Below, piece after piece: positions 27,510-37,233 of a stretch of 64,000 bases of DNA; positions within the stretch are counted from its first letter, which is position 1; the number at the start of each line of letters is the position of its first letter. The stretch comes from Burkholderia sp. GAS332. Its GTDB lineage: Bacteria; Pseudomonadota; Gammaproteobacteria; Burkholderiales; Burkholderiaceae. A model generated the notes under the pieces. It did no database searches. It worked only from the letters and a program-made list of their open reading frames with translations, and was not told the origin of the DNA. The position numbers and the translations under genes are program-made. The DNA lies in assembly GCA_900142905.1 (NCBI GenBank), contig FSRV01000002.1, forward strand, positions 4,556,947 to 4,620,946. The letters are read 5' to 3'.

Positions 27510-27530
27510 GTTAGCCGTTAGCCGTTAGCC
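27510..27530. repeat. three tandem GTTAGCC repeats
   Basis: GTTAGCC occurs three times in a row, followed by the degenerate GTCAGC that overlaps the vgrG stop codon. It occupies the short gap between vgrG and rhs. It may be slippage-derived; no function is evident. Confidence 0.7.
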
Positions 27531-27531
27531 G

Positions 27532-30306
27532 TCAGCTGATGGCGGGTGGCTTCAGCAGGCCCTGCGCGAGCGCAGGAACGCCAGAGGCGGCTGGCGCGGC
27601 ACGGCTGGTCGCAGACATCGCCTGACTGGTGAGCGCGCCCACCACAGCCTTTTCGAGCGCGGCAATGCCACCTGTAGCGGCCTGGCCGGCCACGCTGGCA
27701 ACCGTGGAGGCAATGGTGCTGACAGACGCAACTTCAGCCATCGCCAGGCTCGGCAGGACACTGCCAGCAGCGCTGCCGGAGCCAGCGACCTGCGGCGTAC
27801 CCTTGGGGTCCAACCACCTGCGCGCCTGATCCTCCAGGTCGTGCGCTTCCTCGAAGTATTCGACCGTGCCGCCGCCGCGTGGCGCATTGGACAGCGTGCC
27901 GCGACCGTTGGCATCCAGCGTGCCGTTGCGCCAGCTGCCGTCGGGAAACGTCACCTTGTATTTCGCGTTCGGCACCGGCTGGCCGTTCGGGTACGCATGC
28001 CACAACTGCATGCCGGTCGCCTCCTGTGCGGGCATCAGCGGCAGCGCCTCGCGTAGCGTGCCGGACGGCCCGATACGCAGTGGACCTTTCAGCGTGATAT
28101 CGCCCGCGCTGCCAATCTCCACCTGGCCGCCGGACAGCTTGATATAGGCGCCACCACACATCAGCGTGAGAGACTTGTCCGCGTTCAGCGTGATTGAATC
28201 GCCAGCGCTCGCGATCGTGACGCCCTTCAGGGCCGACAATGACAGCGCATCCCCCTGCGCCTGCACATCCACCTTGCCCGCCGCGGCATAAATTTTCATG
28301 CCCCGCGTGTTCGCGAACAGCGACACTGCATTACCCGCCGCCACCGTATAGTTGCCGCCGATAGCCGCATCGGCATTGCCGCCCGTTGTCGTGAAGAAGT
28401 GCCCACCTGCCGAGAGTTGCAGGTGTTCGCCGCTGGTGACCGCCACACCGTGCGGCGCGGAGGCGAGCAGCACGGCCTGCTGCAAGTCCTTGAGTTGTGT
28501 TTCGAGCAGCGTCTTTTGTGCTTCGCACGCAGCGACCACCGCCTGAGCCTTGCTGACCGCTTCAGAGAGGCTCTGCATGCGCGCTTGCGCGGCCTGCAAC
28601 TGTGCCAGCGCGACGCTCATGTCGAGCGCCTGGCCGTTGGCCGCGGGCTGCGCGTCGGCGCTGAAGAACAGACCCTTGCCCGCGCGCAGCACGCCCCATT
28701 GGCCCGTGCGCAGTTCGAATCCCTCGCCACGCCGCTGCCGTTGCGAATCGACCAGGTGACCCATGTTGAGCTGGGTCTTGTCGCCGTAGTCGGTCGACAG
28801 CTTGATGCCTTCCTTGCCCTGCTTGTCTTCCAGGCGCAGCTTGTTGCGCCGCGTACGGATCATGTTGCGGGTGTTCCAGCCGGTCTGGCCCGTCACGAGA
28901 TCGACGGCCTGGCTATGGTGTTGCACGAACGCTATGAACGGACAATTTGGGTTTCCGTTCATGAATGCCACGCTGACTTCGGTATCCTTCAGCAGCGGAA
29001 AGTGAAAGCCCGTCTGGTTCGCGCCGGCAAATGGTTTCGCGAGCCGCAGCGGCACTGACTCGCCGCCTTCCGGCCATTCGTCATAGTCGAAATCGAATCG
29101 CACTGAGTAGTGACCAGCTAGCGTCAGGTGCGCCTCTGCGTCGTTGTTCGGTGACGTGACGCGTGCCGAAAGCGTCCCGGCGATTTTTGGCCAGTTGTCT
29201 TCCTCGAGCTTCAGGCGGAACGGACGCCCGGAAGGGATCGAACGGAACGAGTTGATATAGGATTGGTTGCGCGCGGCTTGATGCACGACTTCAATGATGA
29301 CCTGGCCGTGCGGCGCGTCCGGTAGCGGTTCGTCCATCTTCAGCACGAGGCCAGGACACAGGTCATGGACGGTGCTCCTGCCGTCGTAGACGATCTGCCA
29401 CGCCACCGCAGCCTCGTGTCGCAGGCGTGCTTCCCATGCAGCTTCCTGGGCATTCAGGTGGTGCGTACCAAATACGTACGTCTGCCCCCAGGTGGTTTTG
29501 TCGTCACGCGCGACATTGGCCTCAGCCTCGAAACGTTCCCATGCATTGTCCGGGTTGTAGTCCGCCACGCGCACCGATTCGGGAATGGTCTCGCTATGCG
29601 TCTGCAACGCGATCACGGCTTCGTGACCCGACTCAAGGCCCGAGGTCTCGCGATAGGGGATGATCACGTCAGGCCGGTATGTATAGCCATCCACATCATC
29701 AGCGAAATGCACCTCGTCGCCGATCTTGCCTAGGCGGATAAAGCAGAAAAGGCCTGTCTGACGCATCAGCAGGTCAATATAGTCCCAGTCCGACATCTGG
29801 AATTGCATACGGAATGCGAGCTTGGGAAACGCGCGCCGCAGCTTGAAACTGAACTGGTGCGTGCTGAAGTCGTGACGACGCAGGATAGCCGCGATGATGT
29901 CGGGCACCGACTTATTCTGGTAGATGCGCGTGGCGCGCGTGAGGCGCAGGCGGGCAATATGCGCCTCAACCACGATCCGGTATGCGCAGAAGTCACGCGT
30001 CCTGCGCGTACGGGTCACCTGAGTGATGCAGCCGTTGAAGATCCGGGCTTCGCCGCCGTCGGGCGGCGGATCGATGGTGAATATCGCGTCGCGGCCCAGA
30101 TAGTCGGCACGATTCAGGTCGACGTTGGCTGTCAGCTCCAGCGCGATCCTGTAGGGTTCGCCCAGCCGTTCAACCGCTTCAACCGAGATGATTGACAGGC
30201 CATCGGTCGACGGTGCCTGCCTGACTTCCAGGTGATAATGCTGATGTCCGGTGATCCATCGCGCCGCTGCGCCTCGGGCTTGTCCCTTGCTGACTACATC
30301 CGCCAT
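27532..30306 (-). CDS. vgrG: VgrG (type VI secretion spike) with C-terminal extension
   Basis: A 924-residue VgrG. The N-terminal gp27-like part begins YHLEVRQAPSTDGLSIISVEAVERLGEPYRI. A gp5/OB part includes GNPNCPFIAFVQHHSQAVD, and the DUF2345 needle with GVAVTSGEHLQLSAGG and DITLKGPLRI follows. After about residue 770 an Ig- or transthyretin-like domain (GMQLWHAYPNGQPVPNAKYKV) precedes an Ala-rich hydrophobic tail. The extension likely docks the downstream Rhs cargo. The ATG has a GGAGG site. No Tap (DUF4123) or Eag adaptor and no T6SS structural genes are seen nearby, so this is an orphan cluster. Confidence 0.95.
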   Translation of the reverse strand: MADVVSKGQARGAAARWITGHQHYHLEVRQAPSTDGLSIISVEAVERLGEPYRIALELTANVDLNRADYLGRDAIFTIDPPPDGGEARIFNGCITQVTRTRRTRDFCAYRIVVEAHIARLRLTRATRIYQNKSVPDIIAAILRRHDFSTHQFSFKLRRAFPKLAFRMQFQMSDWDYIDLLMRQTGLFCFIRLGKIGDEVHFADDVDGYTYRPDVIIPYRETSGLESGHEAVIALQTHSETIPESVRVADYNPDNAWERFEAEANVARDDKTTWGQTYVFGTHHLNAQEAAWEARLRHEAAVAWQIVYDGRSTVHDLCPGLVLKMDEPLPDAPHGQVIIEVVHQAARNQSYINSFRSIPSGRPFRLKLEEDNWPKIAGTLSARVTSPNNDAEAHLTLAGHYSVRFDFDYDEWPEGGESVPLRLAKPFAGANQTGFHFPLLKDTEVSVAFMNGNPNCPFIAFVQHHSQAVDLVTGQTGWNTRNMIRTRRNKLRLEDKQGKEGIKLSTDYGDKTQLNMGHLVDSQRQRRGEGFELRTGQWGVLRAGKGLFFSADAQPAANGQALDMSVALAQLQAAQARMQSLSEAVSKAQAVVAACEAQKTLLETQLKDLQQAVLLASAPHGVAVTSGEHLQLSAGGHFFTTTGGNADAAIGGNYTVAAGNAVSLFANTRGMKIYAAAGKVDVQAQGDALSLSALKGVTIASAGDSITLNADKSLTLMCGGAYIKLSGGQVEIGSAGDITLKGPLRIGPSGTLREALPLMPAQEATGMQLWHAYPNGQPVPNAKYKVTFPDGSWRNGTLDANGRGTLSNAPRGGGTVEYFEEAHDLEDQARRWLDPKGTPQVAGSGSAAGSVLPSLAMAEVASVSTIASTVASVAGQAATGGIAALEKAVVGALTSQAMSATSRAAPAASGVPALAQGLLKPPAIS

Positions 30307-30375
30307 TCGCTCGCCTCCGTCCGTGTAGAGTGCATGAGATCTTGCGCGCTGACTGTCGGACGAAATCGAGAAAAA

Positions 30376-30397
30376 ATCTATAGGATATCTATAGGAT
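30376..30397. repeat. tandem 11-bp repeat in the vgrG upstream region
   Basis: ATCTATAGGAT occurs twice with no gap, in an AT-rich patch about 70 bp before vgrG in otherwise GC-rich DNA. On the minus strand it supplies TATAGAT-like hexamers that could be a -10 element or a regulator site for the island. Confidence 0.55.
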
Positions 30398-30593
30398 TTT
30401 CGAAAACCCTTGTCGAATCACGGGAGAGCAATTGCATGAAACGTTACAGATGGTGACGGGTCGTTGTAACCCCGCCGTTCCTTGAGAGCGTTGCCGACAA
30501 GGCGATGCATGGCGCGCATCAAGGCGACCAGCGGATCACCTGATGTCGGCCTACGGTAGTGGCGAAGCGTTGGAACGCCCGCGCGGCGGTTGC

Positions 30594-32876
30594 CTAGACG
30601 GTGCAGTTGTCAGTAAGCTTCCGACGCAACGTCTTCGCGGCCTGAACCATATTGCTCAGCGCGGCTTCTGTCTCGGGCCAGCCGCGTGTCTTCAAGCCGC
30701 AGTCTGGATTGACCCAAAGCCGTTCAGCCGGCACCACTTCGCAGGCACGTTCAAGCAACTGCTGCATCGCATCGGCGCTCGGTACGCGCGGCGAATGGGT
30801 GTCATACACGCCCGGTCCGATACCGTTCGGATAGGCGAACTCGACAAAACCGTCGAGCAGTTCCATCGAAGAGCGCGAGGTTTCGATCGTGATGACGTCC
30901 GCGTCCAGATCGGCGATCGCCGGCAGAATGTCGTTGAACTCGGAATAGCACATATGCGTATGAATCTGCGTCGCGTCGGACACACCGCCCGCAGCAATCC
31001 TGAACGCGCGCGTCGCCCATTCCAGATACGCCGGCCAGTCTTCCTGGCGTAATGGCAAGCCTTCGCGGAAGGCAGGTTCGTCAACCTGGATGATCCGGAT
31101 GCCGGCTTTTTCAAGGTCGATCACCTCGTCGCGAATCACGAGCGCCAACTGCAGCGCCGTGGTCGAGCGGGGCTGGTCATCGCGAACAAATGACCATTCG
31201 AGCATCGTCACCGGTCCAGTCAACACCCCTTTCACCAGGCGTTCCGTCAGAGACTGCGCGTGGCAGGCGGCGTCCACCATCATGGGTTCAGGCCGATAGA
31301 CGTCACCGTAGATGATCGGCGGTTTGACGCACTGTGAGCCGTAGTTCTGGACCCAGCCGTTTTCCGTGAACGCGAAGCCCCAGAGCTTATCGGCAAAGAA
31401 TTCGACCATGTCGTTGCGCTCCACTTCACCATGCACGAGCACATCGAGTCCGAGTTCCTCCTGCTTGCGAATCACGCTTGCCGTTTCGGCGCGCATCCGT
31501 TCGAGGTAATCGAGCGCTCGCATCTCGCCCCGCTTGTACGCCGCGCGAGCTTGCCGGATGGCGGGTGTTTGCGGAAACGAGCCGATCGTCGTGGTCGGTA
31601 ACAGCGGGAGTTTCAGTGAGTGCCGCTGCACACGGCTGCGGACCGTGAAGGGGCTCTTGCGGCTCGCCATCGCATCGGTGATGCTCGCCACTTTTCTTTG
31701 AACGAGGACGTTGATGACGGCGCCTGAGGCACGCCGCGCGTCGAGTGCGGCATCCGCCGCAGCGAGCGCCGGCTCAGCGGCAACCGGGTCGCGGAGCGCG
31801 AGCGCGATCGTGCTGAGCTCATCGAGTTTCTCGGTCGCAAAGGCGAGCCATGACTTAAGCTCGGCGCCGAGTCTCGTTTCGGAGGCTAGCGTGACGGGCA
31901 CGTGAAGGAGCGAGCATGACGGTGCGATCCAGAGGCGCTCACCGCGTTCCGCGTGCAGCGTATCAAGCGAGCCGACAATGTCGCTCAGATCCGCGCGCCA
32001 GATGTTGCGGCCGTCGATCACACCCGCCGATAGCACCTTGTCGGCGGGCAGCGCGGTTCGCCATGCGTCGAGTTGTTGCGGGGCCCTGATCAGATCGATG
32101 TGGACACCGTGTACGGGAAGTTTCGATACCCGCGGCGCGTGATCGGCCGCCGTGTCGAAATAGGTCCCCAGCAAAACCTTGACGCCCGAGACGCCCAACA
32201 CGTCGTACGCTGCCGAGAATGCCTCGAGCCATTCCCCGTTGAGGTCGAGGCACAAGGCCGGCTCGTCGAGTTGAACCCATTCGATGCCGCGTTGTTTGAG
32301 TGTGTCGAGAATGCGCATATAGCGGATCACCAGCTTCGGCAACAGCGACAGACGGTCGAAGCCGGGAACAGGACTCTTGGACAGCCACAAATAGGTGATC
32401 GGCCCGATCAACACCGGCTTGACCGGCAGATCCAACGCGAGGGCCTCGTCGATTTCGTCAAAGAACCAGTCGACGCCGCCATTGAAGCTCGTATCGGGTC
32501 CCAGTTCCGGCACCAGGTAGTGGTAGTTGGTGTCGAACCACTTGGTCATTTCCATGGCCGGCTCGGCTTTGTTGCCCCGCGCGAGCTCGTAGTACTGCGT
32601 CAGCGAAAGCCGCGCCGGCTCGAATCCGAACCGCTCCGGCAGCGAGCCAAGCAGCGCGCTCAGGTTGAGCATCTGATCGTAGTAAGCGAAGTCGCCGACG
32701 GCGACGAAATCCAGCTTCGCCGCACGTTGCAATTCCCAGTGCCGGATGCGCAGTTCTTTCGCGATGCCCTTGAGATAGGCATCGTCGGACTCTCCGCGCC
32801 AGAACGATTCCTGTGCGAACTTCAGTTCGCGTTGCGCGCCGATGCGCGGAAAACCAGAGATGTGAGTGCGGGCCAT
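30594..32876 (-). CDS. metE: cobalamin-independent methionine synthase, copy 1
   Basis: A 760-residue MetE, which transfers a methyl group from 5-methyltetrahydropteroyl-triglutamate to homocysteine. The N-terminal barrel starts [15 protein letters not shown]. The C-terminal barrel keeps the zinc ligands: His and Cys in [12 protein letters not shown], Glu in ITIETSRS and Cys in [10 protein letters not shown]. Full length and intact motifs argue for activity. The ATG at 32876 has AAGGA upstream. It diverges from a MetR gene. Its 3' end abuts the VgrG/Rhs island and is partly duplicated at 21624-21666. It differs clearly from copy 2, so this is an old paralogue, not a recent duplication. Confidence 0.95.
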   Translation of the reverse strand: MARTHISGFPRIGAQRELKFAQESFWRGESDDAYLKGIAKELRIRHWELQRAAKLDFVAVGDFAYYDQMLNLSALLGSLPERFGFEPARLSLTQYYELARGNKAEPAMEMTKWFDTNYHYLVPELGPDTSFNGGVDWFFDEIDEALALDLPVKPVLIGPITYLWLSKSPVPGFDRLSLLPKLVIRYMRILDTLKQRGIEWVQLDEPALCLDLNGEWLEAFSAAYDVLGVSGVKVLLGTYFDTAADHAPRVSKLPVHGVHIDLIRAPQQLDAWRTALPADKVLSAGVIDGRNIWRADLSDIVGSLDTLHAERGERLWIAPSCSLLHVPVTLASETRLGAELKSWLAFATEKLDELSTIALALRDPVAAEPALAAADAALDARRASGAVINVLVQRKVASITDAMASRKSPFTVRSRVQRHSLKLPLLPTTTIGSFPQTPAIRQARAAYKRGEMRALDYLERMRAETASVIRKQEELGLDVLVHGEVERNDMVEFFADKLWGFAFTENGWVQNYGSQCVKPPIIYGDVYRPEPMMVDAACHAQSLTERLVKGVLTGPVTMLEWSFVRDDQPRSTTALQLALVIRDEVIDLEKAGIRIIQVDEPAFREGLPLRQEDWPAYLEWATRAFRIAAGGVSDATQIHTHMCYSEFNDILPAIADLDADVITIETSRSSMELLDGFVEFAYPNGIGPGVYDTHSPRVPSADAMQQLLERACEVVPAERLWVNPDCGLKTRGWPETEAALSNMVQAAKTLRRKLTDNCTV

Positions 32877-32953
32877 GGACAATCCTTGCTTGAATAGCCC
32901 GCAGTGTGAGAGTCACGCTATGATTCAACAAGCGACATGTTTTCATTACCGTA

Positions 32954-32966
32954 TGAGCCACATTCA
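32954..32966. promoter_or_regulatory. possible MetR binding site
   Basis: TGAGCCACATTCA fits the MetR-type pattern TGAA-N5-TTCA with one mismatch, in the 155-bp divergent region between metE copy 1 and its adjacent metR. A single match of this kind can occur by chance. Confidence 0.4.
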
Positions 32967-33031
32967 TATCAAAGCCGTTCACCCCGTTTTTCACCCGGCC
33001 TTTCAGCCCATTTCTCTGCGCCGGTCCCGCC

Positions 33032-33955
33032 ATGCTTGAACTGCGCCATCTTCGTTCGCTCGTTGCCATCGCCGATTCCGGCAAGCTGGTCGCCGCCGCT
33101 GAGCGGGTCAATCTGAGCCAGTCCGCGCTTTCGCACCAGATCCGCGATATGGAGGCCCATTACGAGGTGTCCCTGTTCGAGCGGACCCGCCAGGGCCTGC
33201 GTTTCACGGCGGCGGGCGAGCGGCTATTGGCGCTGGCGCGTGAATCGATTGCGGCGGTCGCTGCCGCTGAGCGAGATCTGGTCCGGCTTAAGGGCGATGT
33301 ACGGGGCGAGCTTCGGATCGTGCTCGAGTGCCATACCTGTTTTGACTGGCTCATGCCGGTCATGGATGAGTTTCGCCGCCGTTGGCCGGAGGTGGAAGTC
33401 GATCTGGTCGCTGGCTTTCATGCCGACCCGATGAGGCTGTTGAACGATGGCAAGGCGGACGTGGTCATCGGCTCAAAGCCGTCCGCCCGGCGCAATCTGC
33501 ATATCGCGCCGCTGTTCCGCTTTGAGATTCAGGTGGTGATGGCCAATGAGCATCGTCTGCGGAACAAGCGGCGTGTTGCGCCGGAGGATTTGCGCGGTGA
33601 GACGCTGATCACCTATCCGGTGCCGGAGGCCCGCATCGACCTGATTCGCGAGGTGCTGGAGCCGTCCGGCATCAAGCTCGAGCGCCGCACGGCGGAGTTG
33701 ACGATTGCCATCATGCAACTCGTGGCGAGCCGCCGAGGCATCGCCGCGCTGCCGAACTGGGGCGTCAAGAACTATGTCGACCATGACTATGTGGTCGCCA
33801 AACGGGTCGGCACGGGCGGGCTGTGGAGCGAACTCTATGCAATAGCGCCGAAAGGCATTGCGGGTCGCCCCTATTTCGACGATTTTGTCCGGATCGTCCG
33901 CGACATTTGCGCGGCGCAACTGGACGGCATCGAACTGCTGTCCGATAGCGATTGA
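33032..33955 (+). CDS. metR: LysR-family regulator, MetR-like, copy 1
   Basis: A 307-residue LysR protein. The N-terminal HTH reads LRHLRSLVAIADSGKLVAAAERVNLSQSALSHQI. The effector domain has LRIVLECHTCFDWLMPVMDEF, the ECHxCxxWLxP phrase typical of MetR. It also has LITYPVPEARIDLIREVL and GIAALPNWGVK. MetR activates metE with homocysteine as co-inducer. It diverges from metE copy 1, its probable target. cobF follows 32 bp later with its own AGGAG-type site and is likely on the same transcript. Confidence 0.9.
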   Translation: MLELRHLRSLVAIADSGKLVAAAERVNLSQSALSHQIRDMEAHYEVSLFERTRQGLRFTAAGERLLALARESIAAVAAAERDLVRLKGDVRGELRIVLECHTCFDWLMPVMDEFRRRWPEVEVDLVAGFHADPMRLLNDGKADVVIGSKPSARRNLHIAPLFRFEIQVVMANEHRLRNKRRVAPEDLRGETLITYPVPEARIDLIREVLEPSGIKLERRTAELTIAIMQLVASRRGIAALPNWGVKNYVDHDYVVAKRVGTGGLWSELYAIAPKGIAGRPYFDDFVRIVRDICAAQLDGIELLSDSD

Positions 33956-33987
33956 ACACTGGCATCAAGTAACCAGGAGTAGGCAGG

Positions 33988-34752
33988 ATGAAAAAAATTC
34001 TGATCATCGGGATCGGCGCGGGAAACCCGGAGTACCTCACCGTTCAGGCGATCAATGCGCTCAACGAGGCCGATGTGTTCTTCGTGATGGACAAGGGGGT
34101 TGCGAAGGAGAAGCTGATTGCGCTTCGCAAGGACATCATCGAGCGCTATGTCAAGGATGATGGCTATCGGATCGTCGAGGCCACGAGTCCTGAACGCAGG
34201 CGCGACGTCGCCGATTATCTGACTGCTGTCGAAGACCTGAACCGCGACAAGCAGCGCGTGTTTGAACGGCTCATTTCAGAGGAACTGAGCGACGGCGAGT
34301 GCGGCGCGTTCCTCGTATGGGGCGACCCGTCGCTTTACGACAGCACGATACGTATCCTCGATGCCATCGCGGAAGGCGGACAACATGAATTCGACTACGA
34401 GGTCATTCCGGGCATCAGCAGTGTCCAGGCGCTGGCGGCCCGGCACCGAGTGCCTTTGAATCTCATCGGCCGCTCGATCGAGATCACGAATGGCCGGGGG
34501 ATTGCCGAAGGGTTTCCGAGTAATGTCGACAGCGTCGTCGTGATGCTGGACTCGCAGAATGCCTACCGGCACCTCGCGGATGAAGATCTGGACATCTACT
34601 GGGGGGCGTACGTGGGAACCCCCGACGAAATTCTCATTTCAGGCAAGTTGCGAGACGTCATGGATGACATCGAACGCGTCAGGGCCGAGGCTCGTAGCAC
34701 CCATGGCTGGATTATGGATACCTATCTGCTGCGAAAGCGTGGCGGCGCGTGA
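33988..34752 (+). CDS. cobF: precorrin-6A synthase (deacetylating)
   Basis: A 254-residue SAM-dependent methyltransferase of the tetrapyrrole methylase fold. It begins ILIIGIGAGNPEYLTVQAINAL and continues with VFFVMDKG and FLVWGDPSLYDSTIRIL, then the VIPGISSVQALAARH loop. This is the CobF pattern: C-1 methylation and deacetylation of precorrin-5 in the aerobic cobalamin pathway. No other cob gene is in the window, so it is detached from the main cobalamin cluster. It sits 32 bp behind metR copy 1, linking B12 synthesis to methionine control by position. Confidence 0.92.
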   Translation: MKKILIIGIGAGNPEYLTVQAINALNEADVFFVMDKGVAKEKLIALRKDIIERYVKDDGYRIVEATSPERRRDVADYLTAVEDLNRDKQRVFERLISEELSDGECGAFLVWGDPSLYDSTIRILDAIAEGGQHEFDYEVIPGISSVQALAARHRVPLNLIGRSIEITNGRGIAEGFPSNVDSVVVMLDSQNAYRHLADEDLDIYWGAYVGTPDEILISGKLRDVMDDIERVRAEARSTHGWIMDTYLLRKRGGA

Positions 34753-34831
34753 CGCGTAGCCGTGCGCTGGGCAAGCCGCACGGCATGGGGGGCGTACGGG
34801 CGGAGGGCCCCTTCGCGACGGCGCGTGCGCC

Positions 34832-37123
34832 TTAGGCAGAGGCGCGCAGCGTCTTGGCAGCCGCCACCATGTTGGTCAGTGCCGGAATGACTTCTTCCCA
34901 CTGACGCGTCTTCAAGCCACAGTCCGGGTTCACCCACAGGCGTTGCGCCGGAATGCGTTCAGCCGCCTTCTTCATCAACTGAACGATGTGCGCTTCGGTC
35001 GGGATGTTCGGCGAGTGAATGTCGTACACACCCGGGCCGATCTCGTTCGGATAGTTGAAGTTGTCGAACGCGTCCAGCAACTCCATATCCGAGCGCGAGG
35101 TCTCGATGGTGATCACGTCGGCGTCCATGTCGGCGATCGACGCGATGATGTCGTTGAACTCCGAATAGCACATATGCGTGTGGATCTGCGTTTCGTCATC
35201 CACGCCATTGGCGGTGATACGGAACGACGTCACCGCCCAGTCCAGGTATTCCTGCCATTGCGCCTTGCGCAGCGGCAGACCTTCGCGCAAGGCGGCTTCG
35301 TCGATCTGAATGACGCGCACGCCGGCCTTCTCGAGGTCTAGGACTTCTTCGCGGATCGCCAGTGCCAGCTGATAGCACGACACCGAACGCGGTTGGTCGT
35401 CGCGCACGAAGGACCAGTTCAGAATCGTCACCGGGCCGGTCAACATGCCCTTCATCGGCTTGTTGGTGAGCGATTGGGCGTACTTGATCCATTCGACGGT
35501 CATTGCCTTCGGGCGGCTGATGTCGCCGAACAGGATAGGCGGCTTCACGCAACGCGAGCCATACGACTGCACCCAGCCGAACTGGCTGAAGGCGTAGCCA
35601 TCGAGCTGTTCGCCGAAGTATTCCACCATGTCGTTACGCTCGGCTTCACCGTGCACCAGCACGTCCAGCCCCAGCGCTTCCTGCTCGCGCACGCTGCGTT
35701 CGATCTCGGCCTGCATCGCGGTCTTGTAGCCGGCTTCGTCCAACGCACCGCTCTTGAACTGGCTGCGCGCATGGCGGATCTCGCCGGTCTGCGGGAACGA
35801 GCCGATGGTCGTGGTCGGGTACGCCGGCAGCTTCAACAGTGCAGCCTGCTTGTCGGCGCGCGCCGGGTAGGCGTTCTTGCGTTGACTCAGGGCCGGGCTG
35901 ATCTTCGCGAGGGCAGCCTTGACCGCCGGGTTGTTCACACGCGGCGAAGCGCGGCGTGCGGCAATAGCGGCACCGTTAGCGGCCAGCTCTGACTTGACGG
36001 CGTCGCGGCCTTGGTTCAAAGCGCTCGCCAGCACCTTCAGTTCGCCCAGCTTTTGCAGTGCGAAGGCGAGCCACGAGCGGACTTCCGCATCCAGCTTCTG
36101 TTCGCTTTCCAAGTCCACCGGCACATGCAGTAGCGAGCACGACGGTGCGATCCAGAGGCGCTCGCCCAGTTGCTTCGCGACCGGCTCGAGCCAGTCCAGC
36201 ACGCCGTTGAGGTCCGTCTTCCAGATGTTGCGGCCGTTGATCACGCCGAGTGACAGCACGCGGTCCTGCGGCAATTGCGCAATCACCGCAGCGACGTCAG
36301 CGCGGGCATTGATCGCATCCAGATGCAGGCCTTGCACCGGCAGCTTGCAAGCCAGCGACAGGTTGTCGAGCAGCCGGCCGAAGTACGTCGCCAGCAGCAG
36401 CTTGACCTTGCTGTTCGCCAGCGCGTCGTACGCGGTGACGGTCGCTTGCTGCCATTCAGCGGACAGTTCGGTAACGAGGATCGGCTCGTCGATCTGCACC
36501 CATTCAACGCCTTGCGCTGCCAGCGTGGCCAGCAGTTCAGCGTAGACCGGCAGCAGGCGCGGCAGCAGAGCCAGCTTGTCGCCGTCGTCCTTGGCCTTGC
36601 CCAGCGCCAGGTAGGTCACGGGGCCGACGACCACCGGCTTGGCCTTGACGCCTTGTGCCTTAGCCTCAGCCAGTTGTTCCAGCAGGCGCGACGGGTCGAG
36701 TTTGAACTCGGTGCTCGCGCTGAATTCGGGGACGATGTAGTGATAGTTGGTGTCGAACCACTTGGTCATCTCGCCGGCTGCGACGCCGCCGCAGCATGCG
36801 CTATGGTCCTCGGCACCCTTAGCCGTTCGGCCGCGGGCGACGCGGAAATAGTTGTCGAGCGTATCGCCGTGGAAGCCCTGCACGCGTTCCGGCAAGTTAC
36901 CCAGGGTGAAGCTCATGTCCAGCACCTGGTCGTAGAAGGCGAAATCGCCCACGGCAGCCAGACCCAGATCAGCCTGGTGTGTCCAGTGACGCTGGCGCAA
37001 CTGGGCGCCCAACGCTTTCAGTTCGCCGAGCGAGGACTCGCCTTTCCAGTAGGACTCAAGTGCGAATTTCAGTTCGCGCTTCGCGCCGATGCGGGGGAAG
37101 CCCAGATTGTGTGTCGTTGCCAT
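34832..37123 (-). CDS. metE: cobalamin-independent methionine synthase, copy 2
   Basis: A 763-residue MetE with all zinc ligands present ([30 protein letters not shown]). It begins [25 protein letters not shown] loop with [17 protein letters not shown] carries a Cys pair that copy 1 lacks. It is divergent from its own MetR gene and convergent with cobF, 79 bp away. The sequence reads as the better conserved, probably housekeeping, copy. Two full MetE genes in one short region are unusual. Confidence 0.95.
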   Translation of the reverse strand: MATTHNLGFPRIGAKRELKFALESYWKGESSLGELKALGAQLRQRHWTHQADLGLAAVGDFAFYDQVLDMSFTLGNLPERVQGFHGDTLDNYFRVARGRTAKGAEDHSACCGGVAAGEMTKWFDTNYHYIVPEFSASTEFKLDPSRLLEQLAEAKAQGVKAKPVVVGPVTYLALGKAKDDGDKLALLPRLLPVYAELLATLAAQGVEWVQIDEPILVTELSAEWQQATVTAYDALANSKVKLLLATYFGRLLDNLSLACKLPVQGLHLDAINARADVAAVIAQLPQDRVLSLGVINGRNIWKTDLNGVLDWLEPVAKQLGERLWIAPSCSLLHVPVDLESEQKLDAEVRSWLAFALQKLGELKVLASALNQGRDAVKSELAANGAAIAARRASPRVNNPAVKAALAKISPALSQRKNAYPARADKQAALLKLPAYPTTTIGSFPQTGEIRHARSQFKSGALDEAGYKTAMQAEIERSVREQEALGLDVLVHGEAERNDMVEYFGEQLDGYAFSQFGWVQSYGSRCVKPPILFGDISRPKAMTVEWIKYAQSLTNKPMKGMLTGPVTILNWSFVRDDQPRSVSCYQLALAIREEVLDLEKAGVRVIQIDEAALREGLPLRKAQWQEYLDWAVTSFRITANGVDDETQIHTHMCYSEFNDIIASIADMDADVITIETSRSDMELLDAFDNFNYPNEIGPGVYDIHSPNIPTEAHIVQLMKKAAERIPAQRLWVNPDCGLKTRQWEEVIPALTNMVAAAKTLRASA

Positions 37124-37233
37124 CGTGTCGCCTTGATTCGGTCAGGTTGCGGATCCGTGGATCGTATCGAAGGCGATTTATGAAGTAAAATGGTGTTAAT
37201 TCAACGAACCATTAGTTTTGCTCATGTACGATC

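Noticed and set aside
27510..27537. A CRISPR-like array
   Set aside because: The repeats are only 7 bp, contiguous and without spacers; no cas gene is present. No CRISPR array was found in the window.
21669..30593. The VgrG/Rhs island as a prophage or integrative element
   Set aside because: There is no integrase, transposase, tRNA target or phage structural gene; VgrG and PAAR belong to the T6SS spike here.
34760..34783. A terminator between cobF and metE copy 2
   Set aside because: CCGTGCG/CGCACGG pairs over only 7 bp with a 10-nt loop and no T tract; too weak to list as a feature.
34832..37123. metE copy 2 (or copy 1) as a pseudogene
   Set aside because: Both are full length, without internal stops, and keep the His, Cys, Glu and Cys zinc ligands.
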